A stretch of DNA of 64,000 nt from Bipolaris cookei (lineage: Eukaryota; Ascomycota; Dothideomycetes; Pleosporales; Pleosporaceae): contig NRSV01000053.1 of the NCBI GenBank assembly GCA_002286855.1, positions 62,001 to 126,000 of the forward strand. The letters run 5' to 3'. Below, in pieces: positions 55,077-64,000 of this stretch. Below the pieces are notes generated by a model. It had not been told where the DNA came from and made no database searches. It was given only the letters and a program-made list of their open reading frames with translations. Position 1 is the first letter of the stretch, and every line of letters starts with the position of its first letter. Both the position numbers and the translations under genes were made by a program.

Positions 55077-55690
55077 ATGGATGCGATGGCTCAGCTCCTT
55101 GCAGAGCATACTTCCGACGACAGCGCAGCGCCGTCCAAGAGAAGGGGGAGGGGAACATCACCGATTACACAAGACCAGACATGCAAGACACCTAGTTGCT
55201 ATCACAAAGACTTGGCGCAGGAGCAGCTTGTAACGTCAAACAAGCGCAGGCAAGAGTCATCAGAACAATTGTCCAAGCTCGAGTTGTTCAATCGGCTACA
55301 AGGACAACTCGATGGGTAGCAACTAGGTGAGTCTGTCAATGACTTTATACGCCGCTGAGTAAGTGTGGCAGTACTCCGAAAGAATAGAGATTTGCTCATG
55401 CCAACCGTATCGCAGTCTGCGTCTATACCAAAGACTTTCAAGATACTCAAGATGTTCTACGAGTACTCTGGGAGCTGGAAAACACGGGCTTGCTCTCTGC
55501 AGGCCGACCTATCTACTACAAGCCTGATGCCTATACTCACTTCGATCTCAGATGCGAAAATGCAGCCGAGTACGGACTGCAAGCGAGTCTTTACAATTCC
55601 CGCTCAATGTTGGTTAAAAGCAAAGGAACCGAGTCAGCTTCCCTAACCCAGAAGAAGCAGGGTACACTTGATGTCTATATCGGGTCGTGA
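55077..55690 (+). pseudogene. Broken gene resembling the DUF1917/UPF0696 family
   Basis: The N-terminal part (55077-55316) reads MDAMAQLLAEHTSDD and onward to LQGQLDG, then a TAG at 55317-55319, and the same frame continues QLGESVNDFIRR to a TGA at 55356. About 30 bp on, another frame (55388-55690) reads RIAVCVYTKDFQDTQDVL, RPIYYKPDAYTHFDL and EYGLQASLYNSRSML, which resembles the conserved C-terminal block of DUF1917 proteins. The stretch that normally joins the two parts (roughly 100 or more residues) is missing. The TAG stands where a tryptophan codon would be expected, a G-to-A change. Function of the family is unknown. Confidence 0.6.
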
Positions 55691-57387
55691 ATGTTTTTTG
55701 CTGTCGCTATAGCGAAGAATATAGCTGCTGGGATGGCGTATACAGGATTTCCGCATGCGCTGCAACCCACTGGCAACTCGGGTAGCATTCACGGTGTCTA
55801 GAGGGGGATGCTGACGGGCCTCCCACGGAGCTTTTCCTAGCAAGACTGGTAACTTCCCTTTTCGTCTTTCTGCTCTGTCCGCCACTATTTGAAGGCTATG
55901 TGTCTCCTAGTCACTGTTGGACATGTAGCAAACCCTTCACAGATTACGCGTTAAAACTAATGTTCTGTCGGACGGTACTAACCAGCAATTTTCCTCTTTT
56001 CCCAGAGCAATCACCCCGCTTGAGATGCTCAACAACGCAGCTACTAGGGTGTTTGCGCACCATGCTGAATCGCCATTGTCTAGAGCTTTCAAGAGAAACG
56101 TAAGCAAAAGCTATCCCTGGGTGTGCAACACGATTGCAAAGTCTTTACCGCTACACGACGTCTAGCCAATGCAGAGGCAATTTGTCACGTCGCGCCTGCA
56201 GAACATGCTGGCCACCACGACGAAATGAGAGTAGCCGAGCCTGCTGGGCCTCTCATGTGCAGGTGCGTCACCGGGAATTCCAGAAAGCGTTGAGCGTGCA
56301 GTTTTTGTTACTCGATAGCTACTCGGGGTTGGGGCTCTGGACGCCGTAGTTGGCCGCTTGTCCTGGATGACTCGAACCGACAACCAAAATATCAATGAGC
56401 CACGGATATGGCCGACCACCCATCCCGACCACCCCTTGATGCTTCTGGCTTCTTTCCTTTGATCAAGATTATGATGTCGGTGCCTGAACGCGGTCATGCT
56501 TGTCAGGGCGCAAGAAACCCGGCGAGATACAGCAGGATCGAAATGCGTTTGGGAATTCGGTCGAGAATATGCTTTTCGGGCAGCTCCGGGAGAAGACAGT
56601 CCATGCGTGTCGGGCTAGGTAAGCGGTCGCGGCGATGAGAGCCAGCTTATTGGATTTCCGTTACTCGATAGAAATAGAAGGTACGCGCTGCCTGATATCT
56701 CCTTAGCTTCTCCGGAGATGTCGGGGCACTCTCCCGGTGGCCTCAGGACTCACAGCTCTTTTATCCATCAGGCTAATAACCAAGAATAAGGGAATTCTCT
56801 GTTCCTCGAGAAGATACAGGCCACAAAGAAATATCCGGCGGTGTATTCTGGACCATGCCGCGGATGTTCGAGGTTCGACGGGTATTATGACGCTCAACCG
56901 GCTGCCCTGCGCTAGGCCTTGTGGGCCTAATCGGAGCGATCTACTGCATGCCTATCGTAGGGGAGCCACATCCTTGCATTTGCTTATCAGTAACACATGC
57001 ACGTCTCCTAATACCACCTGTTGATCCAGAGAAGCAATCTGCGTCTCTGGGTGCTTTACAGTCCCAACAACTGCAATTTTATATTTTCAAGGTAAATATG
57101 GCATGAGAATAATATATTCTAAGTCACACCGAACAGCAGATATCTATGAATAGGGAAAATATTGGCTCGTATCTACACTAAAGTTGACCAACACAAGACA
57201 GGGCCAAGACGCATGGTCAGAGCGGCCGCGATAGCCTCGCCTCGTCGTAGTTACTCGATAGTATCGAGCAATATGTAACGCAGGGCGCGCCGGTGGCCCG
57301 CCATCCTGCAGTGCTCACGTTAGCGAGACCCGTACCTCGAATACAAGGCTTCGAGAGTAGCTCGGGGGTAGCTCCTAGCCATGGACA

Positions 57388-57577
57388 GATAAGGGACTGT
57401 ACCCCAGATTTTGGCGTTTTTGACAGTCGATATATCTGACCACCGGATTCTTTTGTAATAAAGAATCCCAGCTTCTCTCTCCCAGCACTATCATATCCAA
57501 TTTCTTCCAAAAACCTCGCTTCAGTCCTCTTTTACACTTACTGGCGCATCACTGAGAGCGTCTTATCAACGCTTATC
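57388..57577 (-). promoter_or_regulatory. Three GATAAG-type boxes upstream of allantoinase
   Basis: GATAAG at 57388-57393 (plus strand) and its complement CTTATC at 57562-57567 and 57572-57577, the latter two only 10 bp apart and about 175-185 bp before the start codon. HGATAR is the binding site of the nitrogen GATA factors AreA/NIT2, which control purine catabolism in other ascomycetes. Matches are seen; binding is inferred. Confidence 0.55.
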
Positions 57578-57639
57578 TGCAGCTCACCGACGACAGCCAC
57601 CCCAACTTCCCCGCGTTCGCCGAAACCGGCTTGTGGCTG

Positions 57640-57646
57640 TATATAG
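57640..57646 (+). promoter_or_regulatory. TATA-like box of the allantoinase gene
   Basis: TATATAG 104-110 bp before the start codon at 57750 and 60 bp after the GATAAG pair. Confidence 0.45.
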
Positions 57647-57749
57647 CTCTTACCTTCCTGACGCGGTGTTATATAGTCCTGCGTCTTCTGTCTTTACTTC
57701 TTTGTCCTTTCCGCTCTAAGTTCAATCAATACAATTCCAGCCTCGCAAC

Positions 57750-59494
57750 ATGGCTCCTCACGCAACGACAGCTCCACCCACTTCTCAGGCCCAACCACTT
57801 CATCCCATCACCGTACTAGCTTCTTCAAGAGCTGTCATTGGTGGCCGAATTACAGAGGCTACCATTATTGTATCGAACAATACTGGGAAAATTACGTCCA
57901 TCTTCCACTCAGTGCTCCCCCAAACGCACTTCCCTGAAGGCACACCATACACAGACTACTCTCCATACATCTTATTACCTGGACTTGTTGATGCTCACGT
58001 ACATCTCAACGAGCCCGGCCGAACAGAATGGGAAGGTTTCTGGACTGGTACCCGAGCAGCAGCTTTTGGTGGAGTCACTACTGTCATCGACATGCCATTG
58101 AATGCTATCCCACCCACGACTACAGTTGAGAATCTCAAGATCAAGTGTGAAGCTTCGCAAGGCAAATGCTGGGTCGACGTCGGCTTCTACGGAGGCATCA
58201 TCCCAGGCAACTCAGGCGATCTAAAAGCACTGGTTAAAGAAGGTGTTCGAGGATTTAAGGGTTTCTTGTGCGAGAGTGGTGTAAGTCTAGTATACTTCAA
58301 CATTCAATCATGTGACACTAACACTCGCCATATAGGTTGAGGAATTCCCCGCCGTATCCTCACTTGACATTGAGAAAGCACTTCTCGAACTGAAAGACTC
58401 AGCAACTACCCTCATGTTCCACGCCGAAATGATTCCACCCATCGCCGACTCTGTAGGCGACGTGATCCAAACCTCCGAGCCCCCTCTGGCTCCCAAAGGT
58501 GCCCTAACATCCTACGACACATTCCTGCAATCTCGACCCCCCGCCTTCGAAACCTGCGCAGTAGCTGAGATCCTCTCGCTAGCCCACCTAGCCCCCAAGC
58601 TACAACTTCACATCGTGCATCTCTCCGCCATCGAAGCCATCCCTCTGCTCCGCAAGGCGCGCGCAGACGGCGTTAAAATCACAGCAGAAACATGCTTCCA
58701 CTACCTTGCTCTCGCCGCCGAAGGCATCAAGGAGGGAGACACAAGACACAAGTGCTGTCCCCCCATCCGCTCACAATCCAACCAAGATGGCCTCTGGGAA
58801 GAACTCCTTCAAGACACCGCCAACGGCGTCATTCAAACCGTGGTCTCGGATCACTCGCCTTGTACACCGGATATTAAGCTCCTACCCGCACATCTGGCGC
58901 CTGCATCGTCGTCAGAAACCTCCAGCGACCTCGAAACCCAGACATCGGCAGCCAAAGGCGACTTTTTCGGCGCGTGGGGCGGCATTTCGAGTGTTGGTCT
59001 TGGTCTCCCTATCTTATGGACTGAAGGTACCAAGCGCTTTGATAACAGTTCCTTCTCCATTGAAGATATCGTACGTTGGTGCTGCAAGAATACCGCCAAG
59101 CAGGTTGGGCTGGAGCATAGTAAGGGGAATATTGGTGTGGGTTTTGATGCTGATATTGTGGTTTTTGATGATGAGGCCGAGTTTATGGTATGTTTTCTCT
59201 TCCTTTTCATATTACCATTCTTTGGGACTGTTCTGCCTGCTTTGTGCGGCTTGACTGAATGTATATGTTCATATGTGATATTTGGATAATATGGCTAACT
59301 AAAATGGGCAGGTCGAGCCTAGCACTATGCTTTTCCGCAACAAAGTCTCGCCGTACGAGAACAAGACGCTCAAGGGCGTGGTGCGCGAGACTTGGCTACG
59401 TGGTCAACGTGTTTTCTCGCGTGCAGAAGGGTTCTCGGAAAAGAGCGGGCCGTCGGGCAAGTTGTTGCTTGAGCCGAGGAAGATGAGTGCGTAG
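57750..59494 (+). CDS. DAL1: Allantoinase
   Basis: Zinc amidohydrolase that opens the allantoin ring to allantoate in purine degradation, releasing nitrogen. Exons 57750-58280, 58336-59187 and 59312-59494, 521 aa. Metal-binding residues are visible in order: LVDAHVHLNEPGRTEWEGF with His about 83 and 85, the carboxylated lysine about 170 in VRGFKGFLCESG, then HAEMIPP, LHIVHLSA and VSDHSPC. FFGAWGGISSVGLGLPIL and GNIGVGFDADIVVFDD are further family blocks. Intron 3 lies between EAEFM and VEPSTMLFRNKVSPY. GATAAG boxes upstream fit nitrogen regulation. No other purine-catabolism gene is nearby, in contrast to the yeast DAL cluster. Confidence 0.96.
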
Positions 59495-59788
59495 GCGCGA
59501 TGTGGATATGGGCGTTAGAACCAAGAGATGATTGTTGTTACAGCTGCATACATGGCGTTAAATAGGTTCCTGGCATTTCCGAGCATTCAAACATTCACAA
59601 GATAGAAGTTTTCTTCCAAGAGAGAAAACAAGTCATGATCAAAGCAATCTCTCATCTTTCCAATTCTTCCTCAAGATGAAACACATGGTACAAGCTCCTT
59701 CACCATTACGTCCCATAGATCGCTATGCGCCTTTATAGCGCAAAATGAATAATCGGCTTCGTTTGGCCAGGGTAGTGGGTTAAGAAAT

Positions 59789-61268
59789 CTACAAGTACTT
59801 CTTTGGCGCCGAGTCTCTCCTCCTCTTATACAGCATGTACGCACCGGTAATCGTGAGTTGGACGGCAACGGCGATGAATAAAAAGGTCGTCATGCTAGGA
59901 CCCTTGCTGGTAATGGCTATTTCGAACAAGTTAGCTCTGATCAAGCCAAAAAAACGGATCTAAATATCAAAAGAAAAAAAGACTTACCAGCACCCATCAA
60001 ATGCGGCAAAACCTGAATAACACCATCCTGGTTCCTCTCAAGAGCCCGATGAATCTGATTCATCATTTCCTTGAAATCCTTGGACTCCAAATCACGCAAG
60101 ATCTGCGCCGTGGCGCGTTCCACCTTTTCGACATTGTGCATGGTACCGGAGCCGCGCTCGTCGATTGAACGGACGCGCTCAGTTATGCTTTTCCAGCGCT
60201 CGTTGTTTTCTTCTGTGAGTGTATCGACGGCTTGCTTGACTTCGTAGACGCGGTGGAGGAGGGTTGCGAGGTGGTGGTCGACCATTTGGATGCGGTTGTG
60301 GAGATCGGCGAATTGCTCTTGTTGGGCGCGGATGGTATCTGCGGATACGTCGTCGATTACCTGGGGGAAGCCGTTGTTTGACGAACCCCTGGCTTGCTGT
60401 TGCTGTTTCTGCTCCTTCAGCTTCTGCGAGTTTACGTAGTCCTTCTTGTTTGGACTGGGCGGGTTGGTGATGTGCGTGTTTATGGTGGATACGACAAATT
60501 TGTGAACTTCGAATGAGTCTGGGCTCTCGGCGGATGAGGCGCTGATTCCGAAGTAATAGCCTTCAGGGAGTTCCACCTGAAGAAGCGGTTAGTGTACTGG
60601 ACAAGTAGAGGCCATAGACAAGTCCACCGTACCTTGTCCGTCTTAAAGCAGAGTTGCCCGTCGACGATAACTTCAAGGAAGCCTTGTGCATGATGCATCT
60701 TGATTGGTGTGAGTTCCCCACGGTTCCTGTATGCATAGTCGCATTTGCCAAAAGCCAGCGTGTCTGGGTCTGGATTGGACTTGATGTCCTTTGTTCCGTC
60801 GTTGAGAAAACCACGGATAGATCCTCCATGACCTTCATACTGGTCTATGAGCAATACCAGACCATCAAACTTGGGCGCAGTATACAAGCTTGCAGGTGTC
60901 TCGTGCGCCTGTGAGTCTCTCACATACCAAAACTGCAGGTTTCCACCTCCACGCTCCATTCCTGTTGCCCTAAAGTCTAGTTCTGCAGTCCAGTCGCCTT
61001 TGTGGTATAACGCATCCTGAGCCCATATTGAACCGCGTCTGTTGCCAGGGTATGGGGGTGTGAGAATGATGCGATCCGAGAGTATTTGGGGAGTATAGTC
61101 GTCTGTGCCTTGGATGACGAAGTGAGGAACCGAGTGGTGATCAGGTGTAATAGATTCACCCGCTTTGTACCCGAAACTGAGATTCTCCATGACATGGTCG
61201 GCCCGTGCTGTGTATACCGCAAAGGCTGACCAAGCAATGGTCCGTAGCGATCGCGATGTGACGTACAT
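59789..61268 (-). CDS. L-type lectin cargo receptor, Emp47/ERGIC-53-like
   Basis: Type I membrane lectin that carries glycoproteins from ER to Golgi. Exons 61268-60633, 60576-59988 and 59916-59789, 450 aa. A signal peptide (about 1-24) is followed by the legume-lectin-like domain: FGYKAGESITPDH, then RGSIWAQDALYHKGDW, FDGLVLLIDQYEGHGGS and FLEVIVDGQLCFKTDK. The luminal stalk has a Gln/Lys-rich stretch and a coiled coil (about 290-400). One membrane span (FLFIAVAVQLTITGAYML) precedes the tail KRRRDSAPKKYL, which ends in a KKXX di-lysine signal for retrieval to the ER. The third exon, short and easily missed, supplies this tail. Divergent from prohibitin-2. Confidence 0.93.
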
Positions 61269-62003
61269 GGTCGAGATAGGTGATAGCTCTGTTCTGAATG
61301 ATATAGTTTTGGAATGGAGATGGTGTATGGAAGGCTAAAGTCCTTTCTCTACTAGTCTCGGGTTAACCCACACTCAATTGAGTTCTTTGATGTAACATCA
61401 AACCTACGTCGTGCTCTATACAAGCGACCGCGCCTGCATCACCAGACTCTACACAACTCACAAGATGATTGCTTTGGATATGGGGAAAAACAAATAGCAA
61501 TTGGGTATCACAGAAGGACAGCAATGTACAAGAATCGAAAAAGTGCCACCAGACGGGCAGAGAGCGGATTTAAGAATCGACGTGGGCGAGAGGCTTATGG
61601 ACAGCTGTGCTTTAAGGTTACCCCATATCCCATTGATTGGGTGGTCCCTGCGCTAACACGCTGCGACAGCCATGGCAAGCCCCTCTCTAAGATGAGACGA
61701 CAAGGCCGTGAGGATATTCAGCTGCCAATCACAAAGTAATAAAAGACGTTTCAACCTGTTTGCACAAAAGAATCGAGACATTGTGCAGACAAGAATAAAC
61801 AACAAGGCACAAGACAGGCACTGGGTGCAACGATGTCGCAATGCGGAGGGTCTGGCTTGGCGCGGGCCCTGGTGTCGGGGGTCATGATTCGCCGATGACC
61901 ATTTTCTCCATCGTCGCTACCTCATCACCGAGCTCATCCGCCATTGTTGCCGCCTGGACGCCTCACCCCACCCTATCCTCATCCTCTCACCTACAAGATC
62001 AAC
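61269..62003. other. Divergent promoter region, Emp47-like lectin and prohibitin-2
   Basis: 735 bp between two start codons. No gene, RNA or repeat recognised; pyrimidine-rich just before prohibitin-2. Confidence 0.45.
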
Positions 62004-63066
62004 ATGGCTTCACCGGATCCCAAGGAAGCATGGTCGCGTCTTCAAAACGAACTGACAAGACGAAGCGCTCGATTTGGAGGGGCGGGCGGAGGCGGACCAC
62101 CGAGGGGTGTCTTTGGAGGCATCGGAGGACTGTTGCTGGTCGGTGGTGGAATTTGGATGGCAAATAATGCACTGTTCAACGGTATTTTTCTCCTTGTGCC
62201 AGAGTGCACGCTCAATTCTATGATCGTGGAATGCTGACCCGCTACAGTCGATGGTGGCCACCGAGCAATTAAGTACACCCGAATTGGTGGCGTGCAGAAG
62301 GAAATCTACAGTGAAGGCACCCACTTCCGCATTCCCTGGTTCGAGACCCCCATCACCTACGATGTGCGCGCCAAACCACGAAACGTCGCTTCACTCACCG
62401 GCACCAAGGATTTGCAAATGGTCAACATAACTTGCCGTGTATTGTCAAGACCGCGGGTCGAGGCGCTTCCTCAGATCTACAGGACATTGGGCACGGATTA
62501 TGACGAGAGGGTTCTGCCGTCTATCGTCAATGAGGTCTTGAAGAGTGTGGTAGCGCAATTCAACGCCAGCCAGCTTATTACACAGCGCGAAAACGTTAGC
62601 AGGCTGGTTCGGGACAACCTCGTCAGGAGAGCCGCTCGCTTCAACATTATGCTTGACGATGTCTCACTAACAGTGAGTAGCCCTTGCCAGAACTCCCCGC
62701 CAAGCCCCGCAACTTACTAACCCAACCCAGCACCTTGCCTTCTCTCCCGAGTTCACTGCTGCCGTAGAGGCCAAGCAGGTTGCCCAGCAAGAAGCCCAAC
62801 GCGCCGCTTTCGTTGTTGACAAGGCCCGCCAGGAGAAGCAAGCTACCGTCGTTCGCGCCCAGGGTGAGGCCCGTTCTGCAGAGCTGATTGGTGACGCCAT
62901 CAAGAAAAGCAGGAGTTACGTTGACCTACGAGAGTTTGAGAATGCAAGGAGCATTGCCAGCATTTTGCAGCAGAGCAGCAACAAGATCTACCTCGACAGC
63001 AAGGGTCTGGGTCTGGACATTAGCCAGAGTAATGCCGACAAGGAGCAGAGGGCGAACAGGAAGTAA
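62004..63066 (+). CDS. PHB2: Prohibitin-2
   Basis: Forms ring complexes with prohibitin-1 in the inner mitochondrial membrane and stabilises respiratory proteins and m-AAA protease. Exons 62004-62181, 62248-62672 and 62731-63066 give 312 aa, the normal length. Residues about 36-55 (GVFGGIGGLLLVGGGIWMAN) form the membrane anchor. The SPFH/PHB domain starts at VDGGHRAIKYTRIGGVQ and includes GTHFRIPWFETPITYDVRAK, then VLPSIVNEVLKSVVAQFNAS and NIMLDDVSLTHLAFSPEFTA. The C-terminal coiled coil runs AKQVAQQEAQRAAFVVDKAR and onward. The chosen ATG gives MASPDPKEAWSRLQ, and the frame upstream lacks another ATG. Intact. Confidence 0.96.
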
Positions 63067-63768
63067 GAGGATGATACAACAAGAACGATGGACCCCTAAC
63101 TCTTCTTCGCGCATTATGATCATGTATAACTACCCTTAGGGAAAAAGCGAGGTGCAAGCGTGCAAATGCGTGGCTTTCCACTCATGTCTAAATAACAAAA
63201 TATTCTGACTTCACTCATTACTGTGTCAGTGAATTAACTTGCTGAATACCAAACTTGATTTTTTATTCTCATCCTTGAGAACATTTGCACATTTCTCTTC
63301 GATTTTTTGATGATTGTATAAATCATTCGTGAGTGCACTAGCTGAAGCATATGCTCCAATGACAGTAAAGTAACGGATCAGTGTTGAAACACATCCACCC
63401 AAAAATAGGTCATTCGTCTGGAAGACGCCATGGCAACAGGTAACCGACAACACCCGCTTAATTAGTAATACTATCAGGTTATCAGCAATCAGCCCACTGG
63501 TCCTAGCGTCACCAATACGGGCTTTCATTCCACCAAGCACGGACAACCATATTAGCGAATAGATTATATACCTGACGTCAGTGGGGGCAAGACAATATGA
63601 GCATTCACATATAGAAAAATTGACTGTTCATCTGGTCCATGATAAGTTTTTTTGATTGATTGATGGTACATGTCCGACAATGCGGTGGAACTTATTCAGC
63701 TCCTCCCAGCCATGCCATGATGCCATAACTCGTTATCGATCGTGTCGCGTACCCCGGTGGTGGCGCGC
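63067..63768. other. Tail-to-tail spacer, prohibitin-2 and ubiquitin-S27a
   Basis: 700 bp of AT-rich DNA. A minus-strand frame (63226-63546) shows no domain and no good start. Probably two 3' untranslated regions and filler. Confidence 0.45.
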
Positions 63769-64000
63769 TTATTTGGCCTCGTCGAAAACGTAGGTGAGGT
63801 GGCACTTTCCACAGTACTGGCGGTTGTGCATAGCAGCCATGAAGACACCAGCACCGCACTCGGGCTGGGGGCACTCACGGCGGAGGCGCTCGATCTTGCC
63901 ATCACCATCGACCTTGTAGTACTTGAGCACAGCTAGCTTGGTCTTCTTGCGCTTGTGCTTGATCTTCTTGGGGGTGGTGTAGACCTTCTTCTTCCTCTTC
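63769..64000 (-). CDS. UBI3: Ubiquitin-40S ribosomal protein S27a fusion, C-terminal part only
   Basis: The last 77 codons of ribosomal protein eS31, which is made as a fusion to ubiquitin and released by proteolysis. Visible sequence starts in the basic region (KVYTTPKKIKHKRKKTKLAV), followed by KYYKVDGDGKIERLRRECP and the zinc finger, with Cys pairs in CPQPEC and CGKC, ending TYVFDEAK. Stop at 63769-63771. The ubiquitin part and start lie beyond the right edge. Codon choice is C/G-ending as expected for a highly expressed gene. Ubiquitin itself is not seen in the window; its presence is inferred from the universal fusion in fungi. Confidence 0.95.
   Translation of the reverse strand, partial: KRKKKVYTTPKKIKHKRKKTKLAVLKYYKVDGDGKIERLRRECPQPECGAGVFMAAMHNRQYCGKCHLTYVFDEAK

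Larger units (their letters stand above)
55691..57749. other. Decayed intergenic region upstream of allantoinase
   Basis: 2 kb with no complete gene. About 56015-56163 on the plus strand reads like the end of a coding exon (LEMLNNAATRVFAHHAESPL and onward, ending in TAG), family unknown. The 12-mer GTTACTCGATAG occurs three times (56307, 56660, 57250). The last 400 bp carry the allantoinase promoter with GATAAG sites and a TATA-like box. Confidence 0.4.

Noticed and set aside
56330..56440. tRNA-like GGTTCGAGTC word on the minus strand
   Set aside because: No matching T stem, acceptor stem or anticodon arm could be drawn around it.
63226..63546. 106-aa minus-strand frame between PHB2 and UBI3
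   Set aside because: No ATG at its beginning, AT-rich, no recognisable motif; it sits where two 3' untranslated regions are expected.

Overview
This is a nuclear chromosome segment of a filamentous ascomycete (Pezizomycotina). The evidence is short 50-130 nt introns with GT..AG ends and CTAAC/CTAAT branch points, single-gene transcription units on both strands, and a family mix of VTC4, CFEM-like GPI protein, GH20 hexosaminidase, CYP52-clan P450, Tc1 and pogo elements. A Dothideomycete (Pleosporales) is my best guess by overall resemblance; nothing here proves it. Gene models below were built by hand from splice signals and reading-frame continuity.

Layout. 1-5.9 kb: Msc2-type zinc transporter (cut by the left edge), ALG1 mannosyltransferase, one unknown gene. 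5.9-9.4 kb: long stretch without a convincing gene. 9.4-18.0 kb: CFEM-like GPI-anchored protein, patatin-like phospholipase, a small unknown gene, and the polyphosphate polymerase VTC4, which has a CACGTGGG box upstream. 18.5-24.7 kb: GPN3 and S-adenosylmethionine synthetase from a shared promoter region, then a large disordered unknown protein. 25.0-26.5 kb: an apparently intact Tc1-like DD34E transposon. 27.6-39.2 kb: Vps62-family protein, tRNA-Tyr with an intron, TFIIIC tau55/Tfc7-like subunit, a degenerate coding stretch, a GNAT acetyltransferase, RFT1 and RTG2. 40.5-46.3 kb: NAD-glutamate dehydrogenase GDH2, a 0.4-kb retroposon, a P450. 46.3-50.9 kb: repeat island with two inverted LTR copies around a dead pogo transposase that carries a nested insertion. 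50.9-54.6 kb: hexosaminidase and primase PRI1. 54.6-57.7 kb: decayed DNA including a broken DUF1917-like gene. 57.7-64 kb: allantoinase (with GATAAG boxes upstream), an Emp47/ERGIC-53-type lectin, prohibitin-2, and the end of the ubiquitin-S27a fusion gene.

Most genes are conserved housekeeping genes. Three serve the glycoprotein secretory route (ALG1, RFT1, the Emp47-like lectin), and three touch nitrogen or mitochondrial metabolism (RTG2, GDH2, allantoinase). I found no biosynthetic cluster and no convincing new multi-gene system. The most informative observations are the intact transposon in a gene promoter, the retroposon with a 15-bp target duplication, the nested inverted-LTR island, two promoter motif matches that fit the downstream gene's expected regulon, the 5-nt first exon of VTC4, and the broken DUF1917-like gene.
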